A stretch of 11,247 nt of DNA. It comes from UBA9865 sp035647835. GTDB lineage: Bacteria; Bacillota; Dethiobacteria; Dethiobacterales; Dethiobacteraceae. Under the pieces are notes generated by a model. It was not told where the DNA came from. It saw nothing but the letters and a program-made list of their open reading frames with translations, and searched no databases. Below are positions 1 through 5,761 of this stretch, in pieces. The translations under genes and the position numbers were made by a program. Location: contig DASRMS010000107.1 in the NCBI GenBank assembly GCA_035647835.1, forward strand, positions 1-11,247, read 5' to 3'. Position 1 is the stretch's first letter; each line of letters begins with the position of its first letter.

Positions 1-1037
1 ATATTGTTAGTACCAAAGACTGTTCTGACCATCTTCTGGAAGAGATAGTTTTCTTCATTAGTGTATCTAGCTGAACTTAAGCCGCCAAAAACATCACTAC
101 CATGTTTTTCTTTTATTTCCTTAACTTTTTCTGTAATTAGCTGGTAAGCTTCATCCCAAGTTGCTTTGACAAGTTTGCCGTCCTTCTTGATCAGGGGAGT
201 GGTTAATCTCGAGGAGTGATTAATAAACTTATGGCCGAATTTGCCTTTGACGCATAGCAGACCGTTATTGGGTGGTACTTTCAGCGGCTTAACATCAACG
301 ACCTTGTTATTTATCACGACTAACTCTAATTGGCAGCCAACGCCGCAATAGGAACAGGTAGTTTTCACATAGCGTGTTTCTTCAGCCGCCTGGGTATTAT
401 CCATGACCGCTAGTTCTTGGGCATATTCTTCCTCGAAACGTTTAGGGATGATAGCCCGTACTGGACAGATATCAATACAGTTACCACAAGATTCACATTC
501 AACCGTAATGATACGCTGTACATGACCCTCCTCATTCATTTCCAGAGCACCAACACCTTGCAATTCATGGCAAACCCGTACACAGAGCTTACAAGCAATA
601 CATTTATTGGGGTTGATAGTGTAAAAGGGGTTTCTTTCATCAAGCTCATATTCTTTGCGTTTTGCTGTTTGTGGGGGGGAGGAAATTTCATACTCCTGAC
701 AATAAGTTTGTAGTTTACACTGCGTTGCGGTTGAGCAATTTTCACATTCGAGAGGGTGTTCGGCAAGCAGGGAAATTAATATTTCTTTTCTTGCTTCCTT
801 TACCTGCTCTGTTTGAGTGTGGATTTTCATGCCATCACTAACAACCTGGGTACAAGCATTGACCAGCTCTGCTTCACCCTCAACCTTCACAATGCTTAAG
901 CTGCAGCTAGCTACCGGTTCTAACCTGTCGTCATACATTAAAGCGGGAAGGATGATCCCTGCTTGCCGACAAGCCTCGTAAATAGTGGAATTGCCTTTAA
1001 CTTCAGATTCTTGATTATCAATAATTATTTTGGCCAT
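1..1037 (-). CDS. fdhA: Formate dehydrogenase alpha subunit, NuoG-like N-terminus (partial, C-terminus outside window)
   Basis: Large subunit of a cytoplasmic Mo/W-bis-MGD formate dehydrogenase that interconverts CO2 and formate. 345 codons are visible, read without interruption. Domains in order: a plant-type ferredoxin fold (about 1-80); a His-Cys [4Fe-4S] motif (H94, C98, C101, C107); two ferredoxin [4Fe-4S] motifs (C146/C149/C152/C156 and C181/C184/C187/C191); then the molybdopterin-oxidoreductase Fe4S4 domain (C228, C231, C235, C262; motif CSYCGVGCQ). This order matches the Moorella-type FdhA. Start ATG has GGGAGG seven bases upstream. Oddity: the ferredoxin fold keeps C45 and C62, but the other two canonical ligand positions are M34 and S48, so the N-terminal [2Fe-2S] cluster is probably absent or altered. 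The gene leaves the window just after FGTNN, shortly before the expected Sec/Cys. It lies 74 bp downstream of metF, probably in one transcript. A related NuoG-like subunit is the alternative, but the CSYCGVGC and CVKGKFG context favours formate dehydrogenase. Confidence 0.9.
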   Translation of the reverse strand, partial: MAKIIIDNQESEVKGNSTIYEACRQAGIILPALMYDDRLEPVASCSLSIVKVEGEAELVNACTQVVSDGMKIHTQTEQVKEARKEILISLLAEHPLECENCSTATQCKLQTYCQEYEISSPPQTAKRKEYELDERNPFYTINPNKCIACKLCVRVCHELQGVGALEMNEEGHVQRIITVECESCGNCIDICPVRAIIPKRFEEEYAQELAVMDNTQAAEETRYVKTTCSYCGVGCQLELVVINNKVVDVKPLKVPPNNGLLCVKGKFGHKFINHSSRLTTPLIKKDGKLVKATWDEAYQLITEKVKEIKEKHGSDVFGGLSSARYTNEENYLFQKMVRTVFGTNN

Positions 1038-1064
1038 CTGCTAACCTCCCTGCCGCGTCTATGA

Positions 1065-1090
1065 CAAGGAGGGCCTGTCAGACCCTCCTG
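1065..1090 (-). other. Intergenic hairpin between metF and fdhA
   Basis: The seven-base arms AGGAGGG (1067-1073) and CCCTCCT (1083-1089) flank a nine-base loop. In the minus-strand transcript the hairpin lies about 30 nt before the fdhA start. No U-tract follows, so it is not a standard terminator. Its downstream arm, CCTCCTT, is also complementary (with one G-U) to the fdhA Shine-Dalgarno AGGGAGG, so it could affect translation or mRNA processing. Function is unproven. Confidence 0.45.
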
Positions 1091-1111
1091 AAAATTGGTC
1101 AAGATTTACTA

Positions 1112-1984
1112 TTACTCACTCGTTTTTCTAATGCCGGCATCATTAATGATGTCTGTAATATCACGCCATTTATTTAGGGCATAGAGATGCAGACCATCAA
1201 TACCAGCATTGATGTATTGATGAATTTGTTTAACTGTATATTCTTTACCGGCCTTCTTAAAATCCTCCGGATTGTTGCCATAGCGGCCGATAATTTCAGC
1301 TAAATCTCTGGGGATAGCGCTGCCATTCATCACTGCCATGCGTATTGTTGGCTCTTTGAGCAGGACGGGCATCACGCCGACATCAATCGGTAAATAGATG
1401 CCTGCCTTGCGGATTGCTTCTACCCACCATTCATATTGTTCCACATCATGACAGAGCTGAGTCATAATATAGTCAGCACCGGCATCTTGCTTGATACGTA
1501 GATGGGCAATATCAGCTGTGAAGGAATCAGCCTCAAAGTGTTTTTCTGGGTTACCGGCGACAGCGATGGTGAACTGGGGGAAGTTAGTACGAATAAACTC
1601 CACCAACTCGTTGGCGTAATCAAAATCTCCCCGCGTTTCTTCCCAGCCTTTAGGAAAGTCCCCGCGCAGAGCAAGAATATGGTCTACACCGATTTGCAAA
1701 TAGCCTTGCATCTCTTTGGTGATGGTTTCTTTGGTGTTGCCAATACAAGTATAATGGGTAACCGGAATAGTCTTGCCTCTTTCTTTCATCGCTTTCACGA
1801 TTTCCACATTACGTCCTGCATTGGAGCCACCAGCGCCGTAGGTGCAGCTGACAAAGTCTGGTTCAAATTTATAGAGGTGTTCTAAAGTATCTAAGAGTGG
1901 TTCTAGCGGTTGATCATCTTTTGGTGGATAGATCTCAAAAGAAAAACACATTCTTTGCTCCATAATTTCTGGTACCTTCATCAT
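1112..1984 (-). CDS. metF: 5,10-Methylenetetrahydrofolate reductase
   Basis: Flavoprotein that interconverts 5,10-methylene-THF and 5-methyl-THF, at the end of the methyl branch of the Wood-Ljungdahl pathway or for methionine synthesis. 290 residues, the usual single TIM-barrel length of bacterial MetF. Family marks: FEIYPP (E17, the catalytic Glu position), FVSCTYGAGGS (44-54), ALRGD with D109 at the position of the flavin-tuning Asp, NPEKH (145-149), DAGADYIMTQ with the folate-binding Gln at 176, and GIDGLHLYALNK near the C-terminus. Where many homologues read TQFFFD this one reads TQLCHD (175-180). It starts with two consecutive ATGs after a weak G-rich site (GGGGG). It is the first gene before fdhA on the same strand. 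No MetV (zinc-binding partner) or RnfC2-like partner is visible upstream, so its electron partner is unknown. Confidence 0.92.
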   Translation of the reverse strand: MMKVPEIMEQRMCFSFEIYPPKDDQPLEPLLDTLEHLYKFEPDFVSCTYGAGGSNAGRNVEIVKAMKERGKTIPVTHYTCIGNTKETITKEMQGYLQIGVDHILALRGDFPKGWEETRGDFDYANELVEFIRTNFPQFTIAVAGNPEKHFEADSFTADIAHLRIKQDAGADYIMTQLCHDVEQYEWWVEAIRKAGIYLPIDVGVMPVLLKEPTIRMAVMNGSAIPRDLAEIIGRYGNNPEDFKKAGKEYTVKQIHQYINAGIDGLHLYALNKWRDITDIINDAGIRKTSE

Positions 1985-2133
1985 AAAACCCCCAAAATTA
2001 TATTTGTTGTACTGTTATTTTCCCTATCAAGGGCGCTATTATTACAGAAAGCTAGTTGAAAAGTTTAATTCTGTTGTCATGCTGGTAATGAGAGTTAACT
2101 TTTGGTAAAACTATGGCGAAACTTAACTGTTAG

Positions 2134-2142
2134 TGATAGAAT
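2134..2142 (+). promoter_or_regulatory. Possible extended -10 promoter for the zinc-ribbon gene
   Basis: TGATAGAAT reads as an extended -10 (TG, one base, TAGAAT). Seventeen bases upstream lies a poor -35 (TGGCGA). It sits about 80 bp before the ATG at 2225, in the divergent gap to metF. No convincing sigma-70 promoter was found for metF on the other strand. Confidence 0.3.
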
Positions 2143-2224
2143 ATAGCCAGCGACAGCTTGGCAAATTAAAAGAAATACTAAAAGTGAAAAAATAGCCGAT
2201 AATATTTGTGGAGATGAGTAAAAG

Positions 2225-2599
2225 ATGTTTTTTATTTTTGGTGCAGCATCCAAGCAGGAGCAGCTAGATTTTAATCAACCTGCAGTTTGCACTCAGTGCG
2301 GCAGATATGGTAACTACACAGTGATTATGGAATATATGTACTTTAGTCTGTTTTTCATTCCTCTGATCAAATGGCATAAGCAGTACTATGTAAAAAGCAG
2401 CTGCTGCAATAGTGTCTATACCATTACGCAGGAGCTTGGTGGGCGAATCGCCAGCGGTGGCAGTACTACCCTGACAGAACAAGATTTGCAATTGGTTCGG
2501 GATGGAAGCAGAGAAACGCAGAAGTGCTGTGCTAAATGTGGTTATCAAACAACTGAGGATTTTAAGTATTGCCCAAAGTGTGCTAGTCCACTCGCTTAG
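2225..2599 (+). CDS. Small zinc-ribbon family protein (two Cys4-type zinc sites)
   Basis: 124 residues, function unknown. The N-terminal part (MFFIFG, then DFNQ, CTQCGRYG, YFSLFFIPLIKW, YYVKSSCC) resembles the zinc-ribbon family typified by Pfam zinc_ribbon_15, recognised from memory of its pattern. The first zinc site would use C22/C25 and C60/C61. Between them, residues 36-49 are hydrophobic and may be buried or membrane-associated. A second, rubredoxin-like ribbon lies at the C-terminus (C102/C105 and C116/C119, ending CPKCASPL). The ATG has GGAG about nine bases upstream (GGAGATGAG). It stands alone, divergent from metF and separated from the importer operon by a 360-bp gap with a terminator. 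A structural or regulatory metal-binding role is likely, but no partner is evident. Confidence 0.75.
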   Translation: MFFIFGAASKQEQLDFNQPAVCTQCGRYGNYTVIMEYMYFSLFFIPLIKWHKQYYVKSSCCNSVYTITQELGGRIASGGSTTLTEQDLQLVRDGSRETQKCCAKCGYQTTEDFKYCPKCASPLA

Positions 2600-2637
2600 T
2601 TAAAACCGTTATCTCCCATTTACCTTAGCCGGATATT

Positions 2638-2664
2638 TTGACATAATCCAAGAATTGTGATAAG
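2638..2664 (+). promoter_or_regulatory. Possible promoter (perfect -35 box, short spacer)
   Basis: A perfect -35 hexamer TTGACA (2638-2643) is followed, after a 15-base spacer, by GATAAG (2659-2664) preceded by TG at 2656-2657, an extended -10 arrangement. The spacer is shorter than the preferred 17 and the -10 is weak, so the call is tentative. Transcription would begin near 2670, about 290 bases before the OpuCA-like start. Confidence 0.3.
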
Positions 2665-2813
2665 TATATAGAGAGGAACTTATTTATAAACACAAACTTT
2701 CGTATATTTTACAATATTTCATGGAGCCGGGGACTCGTTTTTGCTTTAAGTTCTAATTGTTATAAATTTTATACTGCTATCTGGTAGTGTACTGTAAGTA
2801 GCAATGCATACAG

Positions 2814-2856
2814 AAGTACCCTAACTCTATGCTCTATAGAGTTTAGGTACTTTTTT
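2814..2856 (+). terminator. Rho-independent terminator or attenuator
   Basis: The outer stem AAGTACC/GGTACTT (2814-2820 with 2846-2852) and the inner stem AACTCTAT/ATAGAGTT (2823-2830 with 2836-2843) are separated by a two-base internal loop. The apical loop is GCTCT, and the stem ends in a run of six Ts (2851-2856). It lies 215 bases after the zinc-ribbon stop and 105 bases before the importer start, so it may end the upstream transcript or act as an attenuator. GTACTGTA at 2789-2796 can pair with TACA..GTAC at 2809-2819, which would compete with the outer stem. Confidence 0.75.
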
Positions 2857-2893
2857 AAATTGTCGAATTGTTGTAGTGAAGCAGCAGCAGGAG

Positions 2894-2936
2894 GCCTGTG
2901 AAGCCATCTTCTGTGTGAGAGAATGGCTTCACAGGC
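2894..2936 (+). repeat. 14-bp perfect inverted repeat / stem-loop in the importer leader
   Basis: GCCTGTGAAGCCAT (2894-2907) and its exact complement (2923-2936) are separated by 15 bases, three of which can extend the stem on each side after one mismatch. No T-tract follows. The ribosome binding site begins seven bases after it. It could stabilise mRNA, regulate translation, or be an operator for a dimeric repressor; the sequence alone does not decide. Confidence 0.75.
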
Positions 2937-2960
2937 AAATAGAAGGAGGAGAAAAACAGT

Positions 2961-4091
2961 TTGATTGAATTAAGAGATTTAGTTCATATCTATCCCAATG
3001 GTGTGCGTGCTGTGAACAACTTAAATTTGCAAATCAATGATAGTGAGATATGTGTGCTCATCGGGCCATCGGGATGCGGCAAGTCTACCACCTTAAATAT
3101 GCTTAACAAGTTAATACCCGTAACATCCGGTGAAATAATGATCGATGGTCACAATATTGAGGAGATGGTAACTACAGAGTTGCGGCGTAATATTGGCTAT
3201 GCCATTCAAGATGTTGCACTTTTCCCTCACCGGACAGTAGCTGAAAATATTGCAACTGTGCCGGCACTAAAAAGATGGTCTAGACAGAAAATTAATGCTC
3301 GTGTCGAGGAGCTGTTGGACCTAATGGGGCTGGAGCCCGCACAATACAGAGACAAGTATCCTATTCAATTAAGTGGTGGTGAACAGCAGCGGGTTGGAGT
3401 AGCGCGTGCTTTAGGTGCGAATCCGCCGATACTTTTAATGGATGAACCTTTTGGAGCGATCGATCCGATTACCAGGGCAAGATTACAGGATGAATTTTTA
3501 CTAATTCAAGAGAAGATTCATAAGACGATCGTGTTTGTTACGCATGATATTCATGAAGCGATTAAGATGGGTGATAAAATTGCGATTATCAATGAAGGAC
3601 AGTTAGTGCAGTCGGGTACACCTAAAGATATTCTGCAGAACCCAGCTAATAGATTTGTGGAAGAATTTATGGGTGAAGATAGGCACATGAAATGGCTGCA
3701 GTTGATTCTAGCAGAAGAAATACTGGAACAGCAAAATATGTATTGCCTGCAGACGGACAACTATCAGGCTGTGCTGGAGAAATTTAAGCAAAGCAGACTT
3801 AATAGTCTGCCTGTGGTAAATGCAGACCAGCAGCTTATTGGTTATGTTCGAGCAAATGTACTGAAAAATAGCAAGCAGCCGTGGGATGAGAAAATTAAAA
3901 AGTATGATGAGTGGATCGATAAGAAAACTACTATTTATGATGCTCTGTTTGCCCTGATGCTTGATGTCAATAATTATCTGCCAATCGTTGATAAAAGAGG
4001 TAAATACCTTGGTGTGATCACACAAGATAAAGTCAATGCGATTTTGGCGGATATTAAAAATGAAGTAAAGGAGGTTGAACATGTTAGCTAA
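2961..4091 (+). CDS. opuCA: Osmoprotectant/betaine-type ABC transporter ATPase with CBS domains (OpuCA family)
   Basis: Cytoplasmic ATPase subunit that powers import of a quaternary-amine substrate (glycine betaine, choline, carnitine or similar). 376 residues. ABC domain: Walker A GPSGCGKST (35-43), Q-loop Q83, signature LSGGEQQ (137-143), Walker B ILLMDEP (157-163), and H-loop VTHD near 195. The C-terminal region from about 255 to 372 holds two CBS motifs (SLPVVNADQQLIGYV and YLPIVDKRGKYLGVIT). In OpuA-type relatives such domains sense ionic strength or nucleotides; here that role is inferred. The start is TTG at 2961; MIELRDLV aligns with family N-termini, and AAGGAGG lies 11 bases upstream, a long spacing. 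Its 3' end overlaps the permease gene by 11 bases, so translation is probably coupled. Confidence 0.92.
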   Translation: MIELRDLVHIYPNGVRAVNNLNLQINDSEICVLIGPSGCGKSTTLNMLNKLIPVTSGEIMIDGHNIEEMVTTELRRNIGYAIQDVALFPHRTVAENIATVPALKRWSRQKINARVEELLDLMGLEPAQYRDKYPIQLSGGEQQRVGVARALGANPPILLMDEPFGAIDPITRARLQDEFLLIQEKIHKTIVFVTHDIHEAIKMGDKIAIINEGQLVQSGTPKDILQNPANRFVEEFMGEDRHMKWLQLILAEEILEQQNMYCLQTDNYQAVLEKFKQSRLNSLPVVNADQQLIGYVRANVLKNSKQPWDEKIKKYDEWIDKKTTIYDALFALMLDVNNYLPIVDKRGKYLGVITQDKVNAILADIKNEVKEVEHVS

Positions 4092-4728
4092 AATAATTGA
4101 GTATGTCTTTGGTAATTTTGATTACATTTTGGAGCTTATTGTTCAACATCTTCAAGTATCAATTACAGCTATCGGCTTGGCAATTGCCGTGGCCGTGCCG
4201 TTAGGTATTCTGCTAACCCGCTATAAAGGAATGTCAAGCTTTGTTATGGGCTTCGTGGGAATCTTGCAAACTATCCCCAGCCTGGCGTTATTGGCGATCA
4301 TGATCCCCTTTTTAGGGATTGGGTTTAAGCCAGCTGTGGCAGCTTTATTTATGTATTCATTGTTACCAATTCTACGCAATGTGTATACAGGTTTAAATGA
4401 AGTCACGTATACCATGATAAAAGCTGCCCGCGGTATGGGCATGACTAGTTCACAGATTATCTTTAAAATACAGATACCTATTGCGATGCCCATTATCATT
4501 GCCGGCATCCGCACTGCTGCAGTTATTTGTATTGGTACGGCCACGCTGGCAGCATTTATTGGTTTTGGTGGGTTAGGCACACTTATCTATTCCGGTATTC
4601 AGCAAATCAATGAAGTCCATATTTTCACAGGTGCCTTTTTCTCGGCAGTTCTGGCGCTTGGCGTCGATCAGCTGTTTAATCTGATTGAGTATGTCGCTAC
4701 CCCTAAGGGTTTGCGCATAAATAAGTAA
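4081..4728 (+). CDS. opuCB: Osmoprotectant/betaine-type ABC transporter permease (OpuCB family)
   Basis: Membrane subunit of the importer, 215 residues with about five to six hydrophobic segments. It has the binding-protein-dependent transport domain and a clear EAA loop around residues 105-130 (LNEVTYTMIKAARGMGM, then IFKIQIP), which couples to the ATPase. The N-terminus (YILELIVQHLQVSITAIGLAIAVAVPLGI) is typical of the OpuCB/OpuBB type. I chose ATG 4081 because AGGAGG at 4069-4074 lies six bases before it; the in-frame TTG at 4075 touches that site and is unlikely. It is the only permease gene in this operon, so a homodimeric channel is expected rather than the OpuCB/OpuCD heterodimer of Bacillus. 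Confidence 0.92.
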   Translation: MLAKIIEYVFGNFDYILELIVQHLQVSITAIGLAIAVAVPLGILLTRYKGMSSFVMGFVGILQTIPSLALLAIMIPFLGIGFKPAVAALFMYSLLPILRNVYTGLNEVTYTMIKAARGMGMTSSQIIFKIQIPIAMPIIIAGIRTAAVICIGTATLAAFIGFGGLGTLIYSGIQQINEVHIFTGAFFSAVLALGVDQLFNLIEYVATPKGLRINK

Positions 4729-4744
4729 ACAAAGAGGAGGAAGT

Positions 4745-5635
4745 ATGTTAAAAAAAAAATTGGGGTTAATCTCTTTAGTGTTATTTGTGATCGTTTTTGC
4801 ACTAACTGGGTGCAGTGGCGGCGATGAATCAGCTGCTATCCGTGTTTCGAATCAAACCTGGACGGAAGCTAGTATTATCGGTCATATTACCGAAAAAATG
4901 ATTACAGAGAATACAGATTATGAGGTAGAAAGGATTGAGCTGGAAAGTACCGTCTTGCAGTGGAATGCTATCAATAATGACCAGATAGATATCTGGCCTG
5001 ATTATACATCGTCCCTGTTTAATGTGTTTGAAGACGATGACACAGTTCTCTATGAACCAGATGCCGTGTATGATTATGTTTTAGATAAAGCTAAAACTGA
5101 TTATAACTTAATTATGCTGGAGCGTATGGGGTTTTATAATAACTATGATTTAGCTGTGACGCCGGAAGCAGCGGCAGAATATGATTTAAAAACGTATTCG
5201 GATTTGGCTGCGGTCTCAGATCAGCTAGCCATTGCGGCCGATGCCAACTTTAAAGACCGTGAAGACTGTTATCCTTTACTGCAGGCAAACTATGACATGA
5301 ACTTTAATGAAATTTACCAAATGAGTGTGGCGGCCAAATTCACAGCTGTAGAGAATGGTGAGGCTGAGGTTGTGGCTTGTTATACAACAGATGCTGGAAT
5401 TAGCCGCTTGGGGTTAGTAGTTCTAGAAGATGACAAACATGCCAATATGCATTTTGATGCTGTCTATATCTTACGTAGTGAGATTTTGGAGCAATATCCT
5501 GATTTAGAAGAGCTGCTAAACAAGGTAAAAATTACAAACGAGGAAATGGCGGCAATGAATCTTCAGGTTGAAGGCGAGAAGCGCACACCGGATGCTGTAG
5601 CCCAGGAATTCCTTGAAGAAAAAGGCTTAATCTAG
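4745..5635 (+). CDS. opuCC: Osmoprotectant/betaine-type substrate-binding lipoprotein (OpuCC family)
   Basis: Extracytoplasmic receptor for the importer. 296 residues. A basic N-terminus and hydrophobic stretch end in the lipobox LTGC with C23 as the lipidated cysteine. The mature part is an OpuAC-type periplasmic binding domain (VSNQTWTEASIIGHI near 34-48, QIDIWPDYTSS, then ENGEAEVVACYTTDAGI and VLEDDKHANMHFDAVYILR). The aromatic residues in these loops are of the kind that cage a trimethylammonium group, but I cannot assign glycine betaine over choline, carnitine, proline betaine or ergothioneine. It starts 17 bases after the permease stop, with GAGGAGG five bases before the ATG. It is the last gene of the operon; a strong terminator follows. 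Confidence 0.92.
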   Translation: MLKKKLGLISLVLFVIVFALTGCSGGDESAAIRVSNQTWTEASIIGHITEKMITENTDYEVERIELESTVLQWNAINNDQIDIWPDYTSSLFNVFEDDDTVLYEPDAVYDYVLDKAKTDYNLIMLERMGFYNNYDLAVTPEAAAEYDLKTYSDLAAVSDQLAIAADANFKDREDCYPLLQANYDMNFNEIYQMSVAAKFTAVENGEAEVVACYTTDAGISRLGLVVLEDDKHANMHFDAVYILRSEILEQYPDLEELLNKVKITNEEMAAMNLQVEGEKRTPDAVAQEFLEEKGLI

Positions 5636-5700
5636 TTAAAGACAAATAAAATTAAATAAAAAAACAGCAAGACTGGAGGCTTACCCCTCTATGATAGAAT

Positions 5701-5741
5701 AAAATACCTTCGACCAAGTTTAACTGGTCGAAGGTATTTTT
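5701..5741. terminator. Bidirectional rho-independent terminator between convergent operons
   Basis: A 16-bp perfect stem (5701-5716 with 5725-5740) encloses the eight-base loop AGTTTAAC. T-runs lie on the 3' side of both strands (TTTTT at 5737-5741 on plus; the run opposite AAAA 5701-5704 on minus). It lies 66 bases after the plus-strand lipoprotein stop and 21 bases after the minus-strand permease stop, so it can end both operons. Confidence 0.92.
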
Positions 5742-5761
5742 GTGGTAACTTTTAGTTGCTG

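Larger units (their letters stand above)
2600..2960 (+). other. Gene-free structured region before the importer operon
   Basis: No convincing coding region was found here. From left to right it holds: TTGACA at 2638-2643 with an extended -10-like TGTGATAAG 12 bases further on; a potential long-range 7-bp helix (GAACTTA 2676-2682 with TAAGTTC 2747-2753) enclosing a small hairpin (ATATT/AATAT near 2704-2717); a terminator at 2814-2856; and a 14-bp stem-loop at 2894-2936 directly before AAGGAGG at 2943-2949. It is either a long regulated 5' leader of the importer, or a roughly 180-nt small RNA ended by the terminator plus a short leader. I could not match it to a riboswitch class I know. Confidence 0.5.

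Noticed and set aside
673..679. Run of seven Gs inside fdhA as a possible frameshift site
   Set aside because: The minus-strand frame reads through it smoothly (EYEISSPPQTAKRKEYE) and all downstream Cys motifs stay in the same frame, so there is no sign of a frameshift.
1502..1885. Plus-strand open frame opposite metF
   Set aside because: It is antisense to a well-supported MetF frame, has no family likeness and no proper ribosome binding site; it is a shadow frame.
1997..2002. TATAAT on the minus strand as the metF -10 box
   Set aside because: It lies only about 13 bases before the start codon and would leave almost no leader for the G-rich ribosome binding site; no matching -35 was found.
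2721..2756. ATG frame for an 11-residue peptide (MEPGTRFCFKF) in the gap
   Set aside because: There is no ribosome binding site before it and it is too short to support as a gene.
2670..2813. Assignment of the leader to a known riboswitch (T-box, guanidine, fluoride)
   Set aside because: I compared it from memory with their hallmark sequences and found none, so I left the region unassigned.
2814..2852. The dyad AACTCTAT/ATAGAGTT as a MerR-type operator
   Set aside because: It is similar in style, but the extended outer stem and six following Ts fit a terminator better, and no -35/-10 pair flanks it at the right distance.
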